Of a stretch of 64,000 bases of DNA, positions 33,602 to 44,149 are shown piece by piece. Each line of letters begins with the position of its first letter. The first letter of the stretch is position 1. The position numbers were made by a program, and so were the translations under genes. The stretch is taken from positions 149,166,473 to 149,230,472 of the forward strand of contig NC_134399.1 in NCBI RefSeq assembly GCF_050003625.1, written 5' to 3'. The notes beneath the pieces are model-generated. The model was not told where the DNA came from. It made no database searches and was given only the letters and a program-made list of their open reading frames with translations. This DNA is from Haematobia irritans (lineage: Eukaryota; Arthropoda; Insecta; Diptera; Muscidae).

Positions 33602-36015
33602 CTAAAGGACAAAAAAAGTTAATTAAGCATTGCAATGAAAATAAAATTAATATGTTCACAAATTACGAAAATTATTATTTTTTTTTTTTACATATAAATG
33701 GAAAAATATATTTATACAAAAATACAATGTTGGCAACAACAAAATAAAAACAATGTATAACATAAAAAAGCAATATTTTCAAAATGTATTTGTCAAATTT
33801 CTTCCTTTAATTGTATCTCATGTAAAGATCTCGGAATTTTACCAATATTTAAAAAATTTCAACGAAAAATCTCTCGCCATATTTTTGATATCTAATACAT
33901 TTATTGAAGACATAACATAATGACTTTTAGTATAAAATGCAATAAAAGTGTTTCAGTTTCTTTTAGTTTTTGTATTTTTTACTTTGAAGAATTTTATTGT
34001 TATTTATCTCTATCTTCGTTCAATCTCTCCTGCTGGTTCCCATTTGCCCTAGACACTAACAGAAAAACATAACACATGTATGTACTCTCACTTTGGGTAA
34101 CAGAGAATTCTCTCTTAGTTCTTCTCCTATAACATAGATGAAATATCTTTTGAAGGACAACACAAATACACTGAAAATTTCAGAAAAATCAAATGCAAAT
34201 GGAATTCGAATAATTCCAAAGAGTAAAGAAACAAATATGGCGGGTGTTAGAATAGGATTTTGGTTTTGTTTTGTTATACGCATATGTATATATGTCTGTA
34301 TGATCCTGTACACTTAAATGTTTAGATGATCTATCTGTGTAACGGTAAAAATGTCGATTTAACTACATTTGTGGTTGTTGGTTTAATTATGTTGATTTAT
34401 TTATTCGATACTTTTACATCATATGGATTATGTATTATGGTTTGTATGTTTATGGAATATATTATGACTATATATACAACGCTCATATAAATAGTTAATA
34501 GTAAAAAAAAAATAATGAGTAATAATTATAGTAATTATAATAATAATCGAATAATGATATATAACGATTTTCAGTTTTGTTGTGTTCTCGGTTTTATTTC
34601 TATGGCCTCATTGTATTAAGGTGTTGGGTTTTTAATAGTCTCTGTCAGACGTTTTTTTTATTGATTTTCTTCCGGTAATTTTCATATTAGAACATCTAGA
34701 AACTTTATTTTCTATAACATCGTGACTAAGAAAAAAACAAAAATCAAAAATTTTTAACATATTTATTATATTCTCTCGGTTATATTTGAATCCCTTTTTG
34801 GGTTTTGGTTGCGATCGCCTTATACACTGTTCTCTTTGAATAACACGATTTTCTCTCTCTCAAATCTGAGCATCTGTATGTATGTCAGTTTAAACATTTT
34901 ATTGTAATATATATATATGTATGTATGTGTATATATTGTTGTTGTTGTGTATGCAGGTATTCCTCAATCTATATTATGTAAGGTATACATATAAATCGGT
35001 GTTCTCTATAATGGTTAGTATATATGTAGGCAATAATGTTTTCATGTATATTTCTTGTAATTTTAGTATATAGTATTTGTATGTATGTATGTATGTATAT
35101 GTGTGTGGGTGTATGCTGCATGGTATATTATACAACACACACATAACGAAAGATATATAAACGTTTCCATGAATATATATATGATAGTCATCAAAGTTAT
35201 ATGTTCACAATGTTTGATTCTAACTACAAAGTGTTTTTGTTTGTTTATTGGTTGATAAATTATGGTACTTGAGTATATGGAATTTTCATATACATTCACA
35301 TATATATATTTGGATGATTTTGGTTATATATTTCTGGGGGCTGTGTGTGTGTGTGTGTGATTATATGTTTGATAAGAGTTTGTTTTAAAATTGATAGTTT
35401 ATTTTGGTGTGTTCTAATTTGGCTAAAATGTAAATTTGTCTAACTAATAATATATCTGCATTTCCTTTAATAGATTTAATTTTTCTATTTAAAATTCGGC
35501 AAAAAATCTGGCTTACCAAATTAGGCACATGTTAAATTATTAAACAATTTAATCCTAAATAACTATAGAATAGAATGCAAATGGCAAATTGTTTATGTTT
35601 ACGTAGCAAATGTTTTCGGTGTAATTGGTATGAAATGATATCCAGATAGTGTAGTTATATACGCATTATGCAAATGAAAAATTTTACTTTACATTGAACG
35701 ACGAAAATGGTAAGTTTTCTATTCTCCACTTAAAGGTAATTTCACAGCAACCGCTAAAATTTGTCTCGCAACTAGTGATCTCAAACTGTGTTGATATTTC
35801 TACAGAAGGACTAATGATCTTCAGTTTTCTTCAATATCCAAATTGAATATCCTTCAAACTTTATCAGTTTGTATATATATAGATATGAATTGAAAAATAA
35901 TTAAATGCTATAGTGAGAAACATTTTTTTAAATACCTATACTGATTAATAATATTTTTATACTCGAAACTATCTGTCTGCTATAAAAAAAATGTTCAAAA
36001 GAAAATTGTGGAGTG
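33602..36015. other. Unassigned AT-rich DNA with several microsatellites
   Basis: No gene assigned. There is a small complex patch at 34015-34060; its minus strand is open for about 16 codons after a TGTCTAG acceptor-like site. Simple repeats: (ATGT)n at about 34910-34930 and 35078-35100, (GTT)n near 34936, (GT)n at 35343-35359. Confidence 0.3.
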
Positions 36016-37253
36016 CAGAGCTGTGGAGTCGGAGCCGGAGTCGGAGTCTGAAGAATTTGCTGGAGTCGGAGTAGGAGCCGGAGCCGGAGTCGTATAAATT
36101 TTGCTCGACTTCGACTCCGGCGAAACAAAATTTGAAAAACACTTCATATCTTTGTAACAAAAGAAATATTTCGACAAATTAGATTCCATTGGGGTTTTTA
36201 ATCGAACAACGAAAAACGAAGTACTGGATTTCAGGCCATTCAAAGTGTATTTATAAGGGTGAATTTTTTCCGATTTGTTTTAAGAAATTTTTTCTAGTCT
36301 AAAATTTGCAGAAATTTTTAGTTATTTGAGATCCATAAATAAATGCGGAAATTTCACGTCGATTTTGTATATGGAGATAATTATTTGAGAAATCTCCATA
36401 TACACCCGATGTCCTTGGAAGCTGTAATTTTAAAATAAACCTCTGTCAACGTGCCATCTGAGGTGGACTTTTGGGAGAAAGCTTGTTTCATCAATGTCAC
36501 ACGAAATTCTTTACATTAAATTAATAGGCCTCTAATGTCCATAACTGAGATTTATAAATCGATGTTTCACCATTTTACTTCTATAGAAACAATATTCGTA
36601 AGTGTCCAGCTATTCCTATCATCTGTTGTATGTAGTGGTTATTTAAAATTCCTCCCGTCCTAATTTATGACAGTTTATGTTTGTTTTGTATATCCGACAC
36701 ATTACATTTTTTAACATCTAAACTTTCTACTTGATTAGCCCGACATTTTGATGTTTGTGTATTGTTTTATATAGATTTATTTTTAATAAAATGCCTTTAT
36801 AGACCAATACCAGGATTTTACTTCTTAAACATGTGGAAGCCTAATTATTTCTTGAAATTTTGTGTTTTTATAAATTTATTTTCTGGAGAATGTTGTTATC
36901 TACCCAAATTTTGATGTGGTCTCTATATAGTCTTGTGTCGTATTTTAATTTATTGTCCTGAAATTAAAATGTAGAGTTCTTTACATTCCTAAAATGCTGA
37001 GATTTGTCGTCGAGTCGTATAAAAATTAAAATTAGAGTTATTTTGGACATAAAATATAAACACATATGGCAAAATATAATACTTATATCGGTCTATTTTT
37101 GGAACACTACACCTTAAAATTACAATTGGAATACTGCTAAAATGAGATTTAGGTACATCACCTGGAGTCGACTCCGGAGTCGGAGCCGAGGCTAATAGAA
37201 ATGCTGGAGTCGGAGCCGGAGTCGAGCAAAATTGACTCGACTCCACAGCCCTG
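36016..37253. mobile_element. Non-autonomous hAT element, 1238 bp, 8-bp target duplication
   Basis: The ends CAGAGCTGTGGAGTCGGAG and (reverse complement) CAGGGCTGTGGAGTCGAGT are inverted. The identical 8-mer GTGGAGTG flanks the element at 36008-36015 and 37254-37261. Both subterminal regions carry arrays of GGAGTC/GGAGCC hexamers. The 1-kb interior is AT-rich without a transposase frame. The 8-bp duplication and CAG-type ends identify the hAT superfamily. Confidence 0.88.
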
Positions 37254-37476
37254 GTGGAGTGAACAAAATTCGTTCTTAAATAAAACAAGAGATCTTTTGT
37301 ACACGAAGTCGATCTTATTTCAAACTATGAATCTGTTGATTCGTTTGTGCGAACTGTATAAAAGCCCTATTTAGTGACATTAGATGCTTTAGTTCGATTT
37401 TTAATATACTCAATAAACGCCGTGTTCATTTGGCAGTATATTTCTATAATAACTCATGTAGAGTAGAATATTTTAA

Positions 37477-37696
37477 CCCTCTAATGCCCAAGCCCGCCTA
37501 AAGGCTTTTAGTAAAACACACCTTAAGACAACAAAAATGGGCAAAATAAAAAGAAAACTTATTGAAACTATTCAAGAGGCTTTGCAGCATATGCTGCATT
37601 TTACCCTATAAATTTTTTCTTGGTTAGTTCTTTTGCTTTTGTGTCGTTAACATTGAAAATTTAATCAGTTGGAAAAATAATTGGGGCATTAGAGGG
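37477..37696. mobile_element. piggyBac-type MITE flanked by TTAA
   Basis: 220 bp between TTAA at 37473-37476 and 37697-37700. The inverted ends CCCTCTAATGCCC are perfect over 13 bp. Non-coding and A-rich. Confidence 0.85.
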
Positions 37697-37739
37697 TTAA
37701 ATATTATAGATAACATTTTTAAATTTCTATTTTTAAGAT

Positions 37740-38745
37740 GTTGTCATTTCCTTAGAAAAAGAAAGGATACAAGTGGTGGCATATGTAAGTGATGTGCCAT
37801 TTGCAGTCAGGGAAAGTTTTACAATAGAAGATATTATACAGAGAACCCTCAGAATGACTAAGAAATTGTGCGAAGGAGAATGGTTTAGGTCTAAATCCTG
37901 CAAGGACAGAACTAGTCATGTACTGCAAAGAACACAAAATACCCACGGCTAAGGTGTACGAAATTAACTTTGGTGAGTGTTAAAAAAAACCTCGCGGTTA
38001 TATTGAGCAGACATTTGAATTTTAAGCTTAATATTGAAGAAAAGGCGTGAAAATCCACGATAGCCTTGTCCTCATGTGGTAAGGGAAAAGGGAAGACTAA
38101 AATCAAAAATTGTGCATTGGCAGTGGTTAGACCTATATTGCATAGTGTTGTGGTCTGGTGGCCAACACTTCAACAGTCGAAAAGTTTAGATGAAATTCAG
38201 CGAATTGCGTTTTTGTGTATCTCGGACGCATTTAGTTAGACAAAAAGAGATTCCCTTAATGCCATGTTGCATCTATTACTTTTAGATATAGATATAGATT
38301 CAAGATGTCCTAACCCCGTGGATTATACTCTGGCGAAACCCCTTTTCGACAATAAATGCTAGTGCTACACACAACCTTGGAGAATGAAAGTTATATAGTT
38401 TTCTGTACTGATGGCTCCAAATTGGACGGACAAGTGGATTTTACAATATAACCAAAGTAATTGGAAGCTAAAATCTGGAAAATATTAACTAATCACTGGG
38501 GTATTTTTTCAGGCTGAAATATTAGCATAGAGAGATTGCAATAAAATCTTTCGGCTCTGTGTTCTTCAACTCGACAGCAATATAGACTGCCACAAATCTC
38601 TCAAAGAGATGGCGAAGCAGTAAAATATACACCTAATATGGGTGGCTGGCCACAGGAACATACCACGAAACTGTAGAACGAATGAGTTAGCAAGGCTAGG
38701 AATTACCTTACGTACTGAATTCAAATAGTAATAACGAGACGATGC
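37740..38745 (+). pseudogene. Non-LTR retrotransposon remnant: end of reverse transcriptase and RNase H
   Basis: Broken plus-strand frames read in order. First comes a reverse transcriptase C-terminal part (YVSDVPFAVRESFTIEDI, then a thumb-like PTLQQSKSLDEIQRIAFLCI after VVRPILHSVVVW). Next is an RNase H start (TDGSKLDGQ, FQAEILA), and finally an RNase H end resembling AGHRNIPRNCRTNELARLG. The sequence is full of frameshifts and stops, lacks the 5' half and has no tail. LINEs with such an RNase H belong to the I/LOA/R1 group. A shorter related piece lies at 59070-59440. Confidence 0.7.
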
Positions 38746-38944
38746 TTATAGGCGATTTTTTTTCTCGTTTTTAGTCTATGTAACTAAAGAAAAAAAATAC
38801 TAGAGTGAAAGAAAATTTTTCATATTTCAAAAAATTATATTTTCCATACACTAAAATAACATTTAATTTGGATTTAGTGCCACCTTTTTAGTGTGTTGAG
38901 TTGACAATTGCAATTTTAATTCCCATTCACTGGAGCTATATTTA

Positions 38945-39344
38945 CATACAAAAAAAGTGAACTTACCAGGAAAGAAAATGTAGGTTAATTTTAGAAATTT
39001 TTAACTAAATTGTATTATAACCACCGATATGACAAAAATGTGGAAACAACAATTTCACTTGTTAACAAAAAATGGAAGAAAAAAATTAAAGTTGGAAAAT
39101 CTCACAAGAGTAATACGTCATACGCAAAAATATCATTAGCGATATATGGATTTCAAAATGGGCTTATTTCTGGTAAATTTTAAAAAGTTTAAGAAATTTT
39201 GAACTATTTTTTGGGACCTATGAAATTAGTAAATTTTTATGCTACAATTGTGTATAATTTTGCTCCACTTTTTAAGCTAAATTAAACAACATCCTTAAAA
39301 ATTAATAAAGTCAAGAAGACTTTCTTATATTTTAACTAAAACAT
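38945..39344. mobile_element. Family F fragment
   Basis: Begins 'aaaaaaagtgaacttaccagg' and follows the family F body ('gttaattttagaaatttttaac', 'caccgatatgac'). It is cut off on the right by the CCCAGC element at 39345. Confidence 0.5.
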
Positions 39345-39920
39345 CCCAGCAAAAAAAATTTGGAAGTTCTTCTCAAGACACAACTTTAAAAGAACTTCCA
39401 AAAATGCTCTCCCAAAGATGTTCTTTATTTTAACTGCACAGGAAGTTCATTTGGGTCAATTTCGTTATAACTCGCTTTTTCCGTATTTTTAAAGGGAAAT
39501 TTATATTTTTGTGTTCCAAAGAGGTTAAAAAAGATTAAGAATTAATAAAATAATACAAATTATTTAAATTTAGCCGAAAAAAAATGCTAAATCCTTTGTA
39601 GAAAAATTTCGAATTTTTGAAAATATTTGATCACAAAAGTTCCAGACAAACGTTATTATGTATTAAAAAATCATAAAAAAAATTTAAAAATTATTTATTT
39701 GTCAAAATATCACAAAATTTCTTAATTCACATCAAAAACACTGAATTCGCCTCACAACTTAAGAAGTAATGCAAATTCAGTGCAGCGGCTGTTGAAATGG
39801 TGGACATCCGTCCTATGATAAGCCCATGTTAAATTCATCGTTTCTGCCTCACTTTGGCACCATTTCCGGATCCAAAACGAACATTTTTACTACTTTTTTG
39901 GCGACGCTTTTTTTGCTGAG
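39345..39920. mobile_element. CCCAGCAAAAAA-TIR element (family G), copy 3
   Basis: 576 bp, starts CCCAGCAAAAAAAATTTGG and ends GACGCTTTTTTTGCTGAG. It contains 'tggtggacatccgtcctatg', shared with 29430 and (inverted) 62340. Non-coding. Confidence 0.7.
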
Positions 39921-39929
39921 ATAATAATT

Positions 39930-40885
39930 CCCAGCAAAAAAATTGGAAGTTGTTCCACAAACATTTCTTTTAAAGCCCATCCCAGAATCCCCCATCGAGT
40001 TTTTTCAATTTCCGATGCAGTCCTTTTGGACAAGTGCACAAACATTTCTTCTAAAGCGCATCGTGGGATCCCCCAATAATTTTTTTCCACTTCCGATGCA
40101 GTCCTTTTGGACAAGAGCACAAACATTTCTTCTAAAGCGCATCTTGGGATCCCCCAATGATTTTTTCTACTTCCGATGCAGTCCTTGTGGACAAGTATTA
40201 GAAAGAACGAAATCAGGCTATTTTACATGCAAATTTTGTATAATTAAATTTTACAAAAAAAATAGAAAACTAATAAAAAACTAAAAAAAAATATAGAAAT
40301 TAATAAAAAAATTAAAAAAATAATAAAAAAATTAATTTCATTTGAACCTGTGCCGTTTGACTTTTTCGCTGCCATGGAAGTTTTTTTGAGAAGGTTTTGC
40401 AAATTACGAGAATTTTTAATTTTTGTTGTTGATTTTTAATGGAAAAAATATATTTATATGAAAATATATGCCGAAAATAAAAAATTAAAACATAACATAA
40501 AAAAATAATTTTTTATAAAAATATTTGATAACAAAAATTGCCGCTGGTGAGATTTGAACCTGCGTTTTTTATTTTTTCGTTCATACTAATAAAGAACATC
40601 TCGAGAAGCAGTTAGAATGTTATTCCTTGGTGTCGTATTACGATCATATCACAAACATTTGAATTGACCTTTCGACGCTTTATGTTCAATGGCTAATATG
40701 AGTGTGCTAAGGCGTTAACTTCCAGGGCACAACTTCTAAAGCAATGCAAAGGATCCCAAAAGGGAGTACTTCCGTCCAATGACAAGCCCATGTAAAATTC
40801 ATTGGAGATGATCCAAGTTTGCACTACTTCCGGATCACAGATTGGGGATCCAAACTACTTTTTTGGAAGCTCTTTTTTTGCTGGG
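39930..40885. mobile_element. CCCAGCAAAAAA-TIR element (family G), copy 4, tRNA-like cargo
   Basis: 956 bp, starts CCCAGCAAAAAAATTGG and ends CTTTTTTTGCTGGG, nine bases after copy 3. It has three tandem units of about 88 bp near 39955-40190 ('cacaaacatttcttctaaagc', 'atgcagtccttttggacaag'), then A-rich DNA. A minus-strand tRNA-like segment follows ('gctggtgagatttgaacctgcg', 'gttagaatgttattccttgg'). Confidence 0.7.
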
Positions 40886-40898
40886 TTACCATGAACCT

Positions 40899-41415
40899 AC
40901 ACTGAAAAAACAGTGAACTCACTAGGAAGAAAACTTTACGATTAATTTTAGAAAATTTTGAAAATTTTTAGAAAATTTTAACTAAACAGTATTACAAACG
41001 ATGACATCACACCGATATCATGAAAGTAAGTAAATAATTTTCGACAAATTCAATAACATTTATTAGAAATATTTTTTTTTATATTTTGAAGAAAATTTTG
41101 TAGTTTGAAGGATAAAATTGGAGTTAAAAATTGCAAGAATGTCTTTAGTGACATACGAAGTTCATGATGGACGCATTTGTAGTAAAATTTATAAATTTAA
41201 AGAAATAATAAACTATTTTGTGAAAAGTACGAATTTAGTAAATCTTTATGTTTAATTTGTGTATAACTTTTTTCATGTTTTTTGGTTCATTTAACTATCG
41301 TACGCAAAAATTTATTAGAATAAAGGAAACTTTCTCCAACCATAATAATTCCATGAACTAAATTAAAATTAAAATGACTTTAGTGAAATAGAGAGTTCAC
41401 TTTTATTTTGAGTGT
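40899..41415. mobile_element. ACACT-TIR element (family F), copy 2
   Basis: Ends ACACTGAAAAAACAGTGAAC and (reverse complement) ACACTCAAAATAAAAGTGAAC. It is oriented opposite to copy 1 at 29645-30103. Non-coding. Confidence 0.6.
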
Positions 41416-43034
41416 AAATAAACTAAAACTGTTGTGTTCACTTATTTAGTATAGTATGTAATTTATGGAAATGCTTTTTTTAATGTTCTCCACTTACGAT
41501 AGTCTAATTTCTGAAATACTGTGTCAAACTTATTTTATATAAATAAATAAATATTAATTAAAATTAACACCATTTAATTTAAATATAATATTGTTCAATA
41601 AAATTTTGCTAAAAAAACATATAAGATAAATTAAAAACAATTAAATTATTTAAATAATATTAAATTAAATTGAATTGAAAAAAATTTTCTTGTGTTTAAA
41701 TAAATTGAATTTAATTAATTTAAATATAAAATTGTTCAATTAAATTTTATTAAAATAAATATAAGTAAAATTAAAAACAATTAAACTATATTTATATAAT
41801 ATTAAATTAAATTAATTTAAATTGAATTTAGATAAATTTTCTTGTGTTTAACTAATATAAATACAAATAATTTTAAATAAATCAAATTGAATTCATTTAA
41901 ATGAAGACACATTAAAATATATTGAAGTGTATTATAATTTAAAACTTTAAAGCAAATTATTTTAAATTAACCAAAGTAAATTTATTTTTAATTAAAGTAA
42001 ATCTCATTAAATCTCATTAAATTGCATTACTTGTTCTCAATTATCAAATAGTATTTCAAAGAGTTAAACGTTTTTCATTTGCCATTTACATTCTTATCTG
42101 TTTATTCACCAAATGTAATATATTTCAAATTTGATTTTATAATTAACTTCAATAATTACAAGTATTAAAATAGCAAAGCTAGAGATCCATGAATTTGTTT
42201 AATTATTGAAATTAACTATATTACAAATGTTCTAAAAAAATAATCTATTTGCCTATTTTTTTGTAATATAGCCTAAGAGCCTAATTTGGTAAATTCAAAG
42301 CTATCGATTGCATTTAGAAACAATGAAAACAGCTAAAATCTCCATAAAAATATCTATTATTTGATTTGTTAAAAAATATATATAAAATTTTTTCTTTAGA
42401 TTTGAATAAAAGCTGTTTGGTTTAGTAAAAAAAAAATAATATAGGCAGAAATAACTTTAACACTAGAAATAAAATTTCATTGATAACAAACGATTTTCCT
42501 GGAAAATCTTAAGAAAACACCTGTCCTCTAATCATTCTCCATCTAACGTATGCGTTCTCTTATTTATTATTTTTGGTAACTAGTTTGCCGGTTTTTATAT
42601 TTCATATTCTTTTTGGTATATGATTTAGTAGAGTAGTATTTCTTGTAAGGTACTTAAATTAATTTAAAGCTTTTACAAAGGTTTGATTTCCACAAAAGAT
42701 ATTTGGTTTTTTTCTTTCGTCAACTAAAACAAAGCTAAGGTTGGGGGGGACTATGGTATTTGCTTGGGGGGGAGTATATTTAGCTATTTTGTTTGCTTTT
42801 GTGAAACAATTTAAGGGCTTCATTCTTTTTCTGCTCAATTCGATTTGGTTGTAAGGGTGGGTTATTCCTTCCCGCCCTATTCACTTACAATGTGTGGTCT
42901 TAGTTGTTTTGCTGTTGTTTGTTTAAAAAGTCTTTGGTTTGATTTATCGTTTGGATTTATCTGATGGATGATTTTTATGAAAAGAATTTTTTGTTTTTTT
43001 TTTCATTGGTTCTTTGTAGCTATTGTTGATTTTC
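41416..43034. other. Very AT-rich DNA with a two-copy 141-bp tandem repeat; possible cac 3' UTR at the right end
   Basis: 41540-42050 is nearly pure A/T. 'ttgttcaat' at 41591 and 41732 marks two imperfect tandem copies of about 141 bp, each including 'ttttcttgtgttta'. From about 42500 to 43034 the sequence becomes more complex ('ggttattccttcccgccctattc'). It would be 3' UTR if cac transcripts extend this far. Confidence 0.4.
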
Positions 43035-43736
43035 TTATAAAGTGTGATAAAGATGTTGTTCTTGTTGTTGATGCTGTTGTGGCTGTGACTGCCTTTGATC
43101 CGTTGTAGCACCAATGCTTGTCTCTCGTATTGGTTCCATAAAGATTTCCGGTTCCGGTGTCATTGCCCTGGTGCCGGCAAGTGTAACTGTTGCTAGCACT
43201 GCTGCTGCTGCAGCAGCTGCCGTTGTTGATGATGTGGTAATTGTTGTAGTAGTGTCCTTCTGGTTTGTTGCATGATTAATGTTGTTGCTGGTGGTTGTGG
43301 TGGTGATTTTTGTCTCTGGACTTCCTGTTGTATAATTTATCTCATGATCGGAATAAACTTTGGTTGTGGCTATATTTGGCTCCATAAATGTCGTTTCCGC
43401 TATGATACGCTCCATTGCAGCTTCTATATCATCATGCGGATCATAGCCATAGCGTAATAAATTCAAAACCCTTGCAGTTGGTCCTTTTACATTGATATTA
43501 TTGCCTGTTGCTGTCAATGATGGTGATGGTGTTGTTGGTGATGTTGGTGGTGGTGGCATCATAAGTCTTTGGTTTCCATCGAGTATGGTTTGTAATTGGA
43601 ATAGATCGTTATATGACTTGGCGGCGGTTATATGTGACCGTTGTGTGCGGTGTGGATGAAAATGTTGCATTGGTATTGTATCAAAATTATGATCTAAATC
43701 TGGTGCGGACAGTGTGTGTTGCAGTATGGCCTGATG
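43035..43736 (-). CDS. Long low-complexity open frame just downstream of the cac stop; possible alternative C-terminus
   Basis: 233 open codons on the cac strand, in the same frame as the cac stop codon but separated from it by three stops (TAG 43790, TGA 43778, TAG 43739). The first methionine is at 43670 and gives 211 residues. The composition is protein-like: SHITAAKSYNDLFQLQTILD, then a Pro/Thr/Ser stretch, VLNLLRYGYDPHDDIEAAME, runs of Thr and Ala, PEPEIFMEPIRETS, and a Gln/His tail. Such homopolymer runs are common in fly neuronal proteins. AG dinucleotides at 43738-43737 and 43732-43731 could act as acceptors. A phase-0 splice from the exon at 56529-56677 to 43736 would open this frame; the exon at 55335-55549 ends in phase 2 and would not. 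It could be an alternative channel tail or merely an open stretch of 3' UTR. Confidence 0.45.
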   Translation of the reverse strand, partial: HQAILQHTLSAPDLDHNFDTIPMQHFHPHRTQRSHITAAKSYNDLFQLQTILDGNQRLMMPPPPTSPTTPSPSLTATGNNINVKGPTARVLNLLRYGYDPHDDIEAAMERIIAETTFMEPNIATTKVYSDHEINYTTGSPETKITTTTTSNNINHATNQKDTTTTITTSSTTAAAAAAAVLATVTLAGTRAMTPEPEIFMEPIRETSIGATTDQRQSQPQQHQQQEQHLYHTL

Positions 43737-43787
43737 CTATACCCAGATCTGTTCCCTTCGATCACGCGATCGCAATCAAAGCCTTTG

Positions 43788-43938
43788 CTAGCACCAATCC
43801 TCCTCATCGGAATCGGAATGGCGTGCATGGTGGCTGCCCTTTGGCTTATAGCCATTCATAACAGGCGAGGGTAACACTCTCCCCGTTCTGCCCATAGCGA
43901 CCGCTTGTTCAAACGACAAGGGTGGTATGTATTCCAGT
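43788..43938 (-). CDS. cac: cacophony (Cav2 alpha-1), last coding exon, C-terminus
   Basis: The acceptor TTTATTTAG (AG at 43940-43939) opens the exon. Its first base completes the Arg codon begun in the exon at 55335-55549. The translation contains LEYIPPLSFEQAVAMGRTGR, VLPSPVMNGYKPKG and the terminal HSDSDEEDWC, followed by TAG at 43790-43788. The acidic stretch and Asp/Glu-Trp-Cys end match the C-terminus of Cav2 channels, where it binds PDZ proteins at presynaptic active zones. The cac protein is the pore-forming subunit of the fly presynaptic calcium channel in the plasma membrane of nerve terminals. The upstream intron is about 11.4 kb, swollen by mobile elements. Confidence 0.9.
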
Positions 43939-44149
43939 CTAAATAAATACGAAAATATTAAATTAGAAATATTTAAATATTTTTAAGGTTAAATAGAAAA
44001 ATGAAGGATAGGGGTTTCCATAATTTTTCGTATGTAATAAATTTTTCTGCTGCAACCAGGAAATATTTTCAATTTTTGGGATTTTAATGATTAACAACAA
44101 TTCACTGAAAAATTACTAAAATTAAGAACGATTTAAAAATCATTAAGAA

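Noticed and set aside
43737..43790. Stop-codon readthrough of cac into the downstream open frame
   Set aside because: Three in-frame stops (TAG, TGA, TAG) lie between the cac end and the open frame; alternative splicing is the simpler hypothesis.
43613..43861. Plus-strand 82-residue frame over the cac terminal exon
   Set aside because: Antisense to the cac C-terminus, with no splice or start support.
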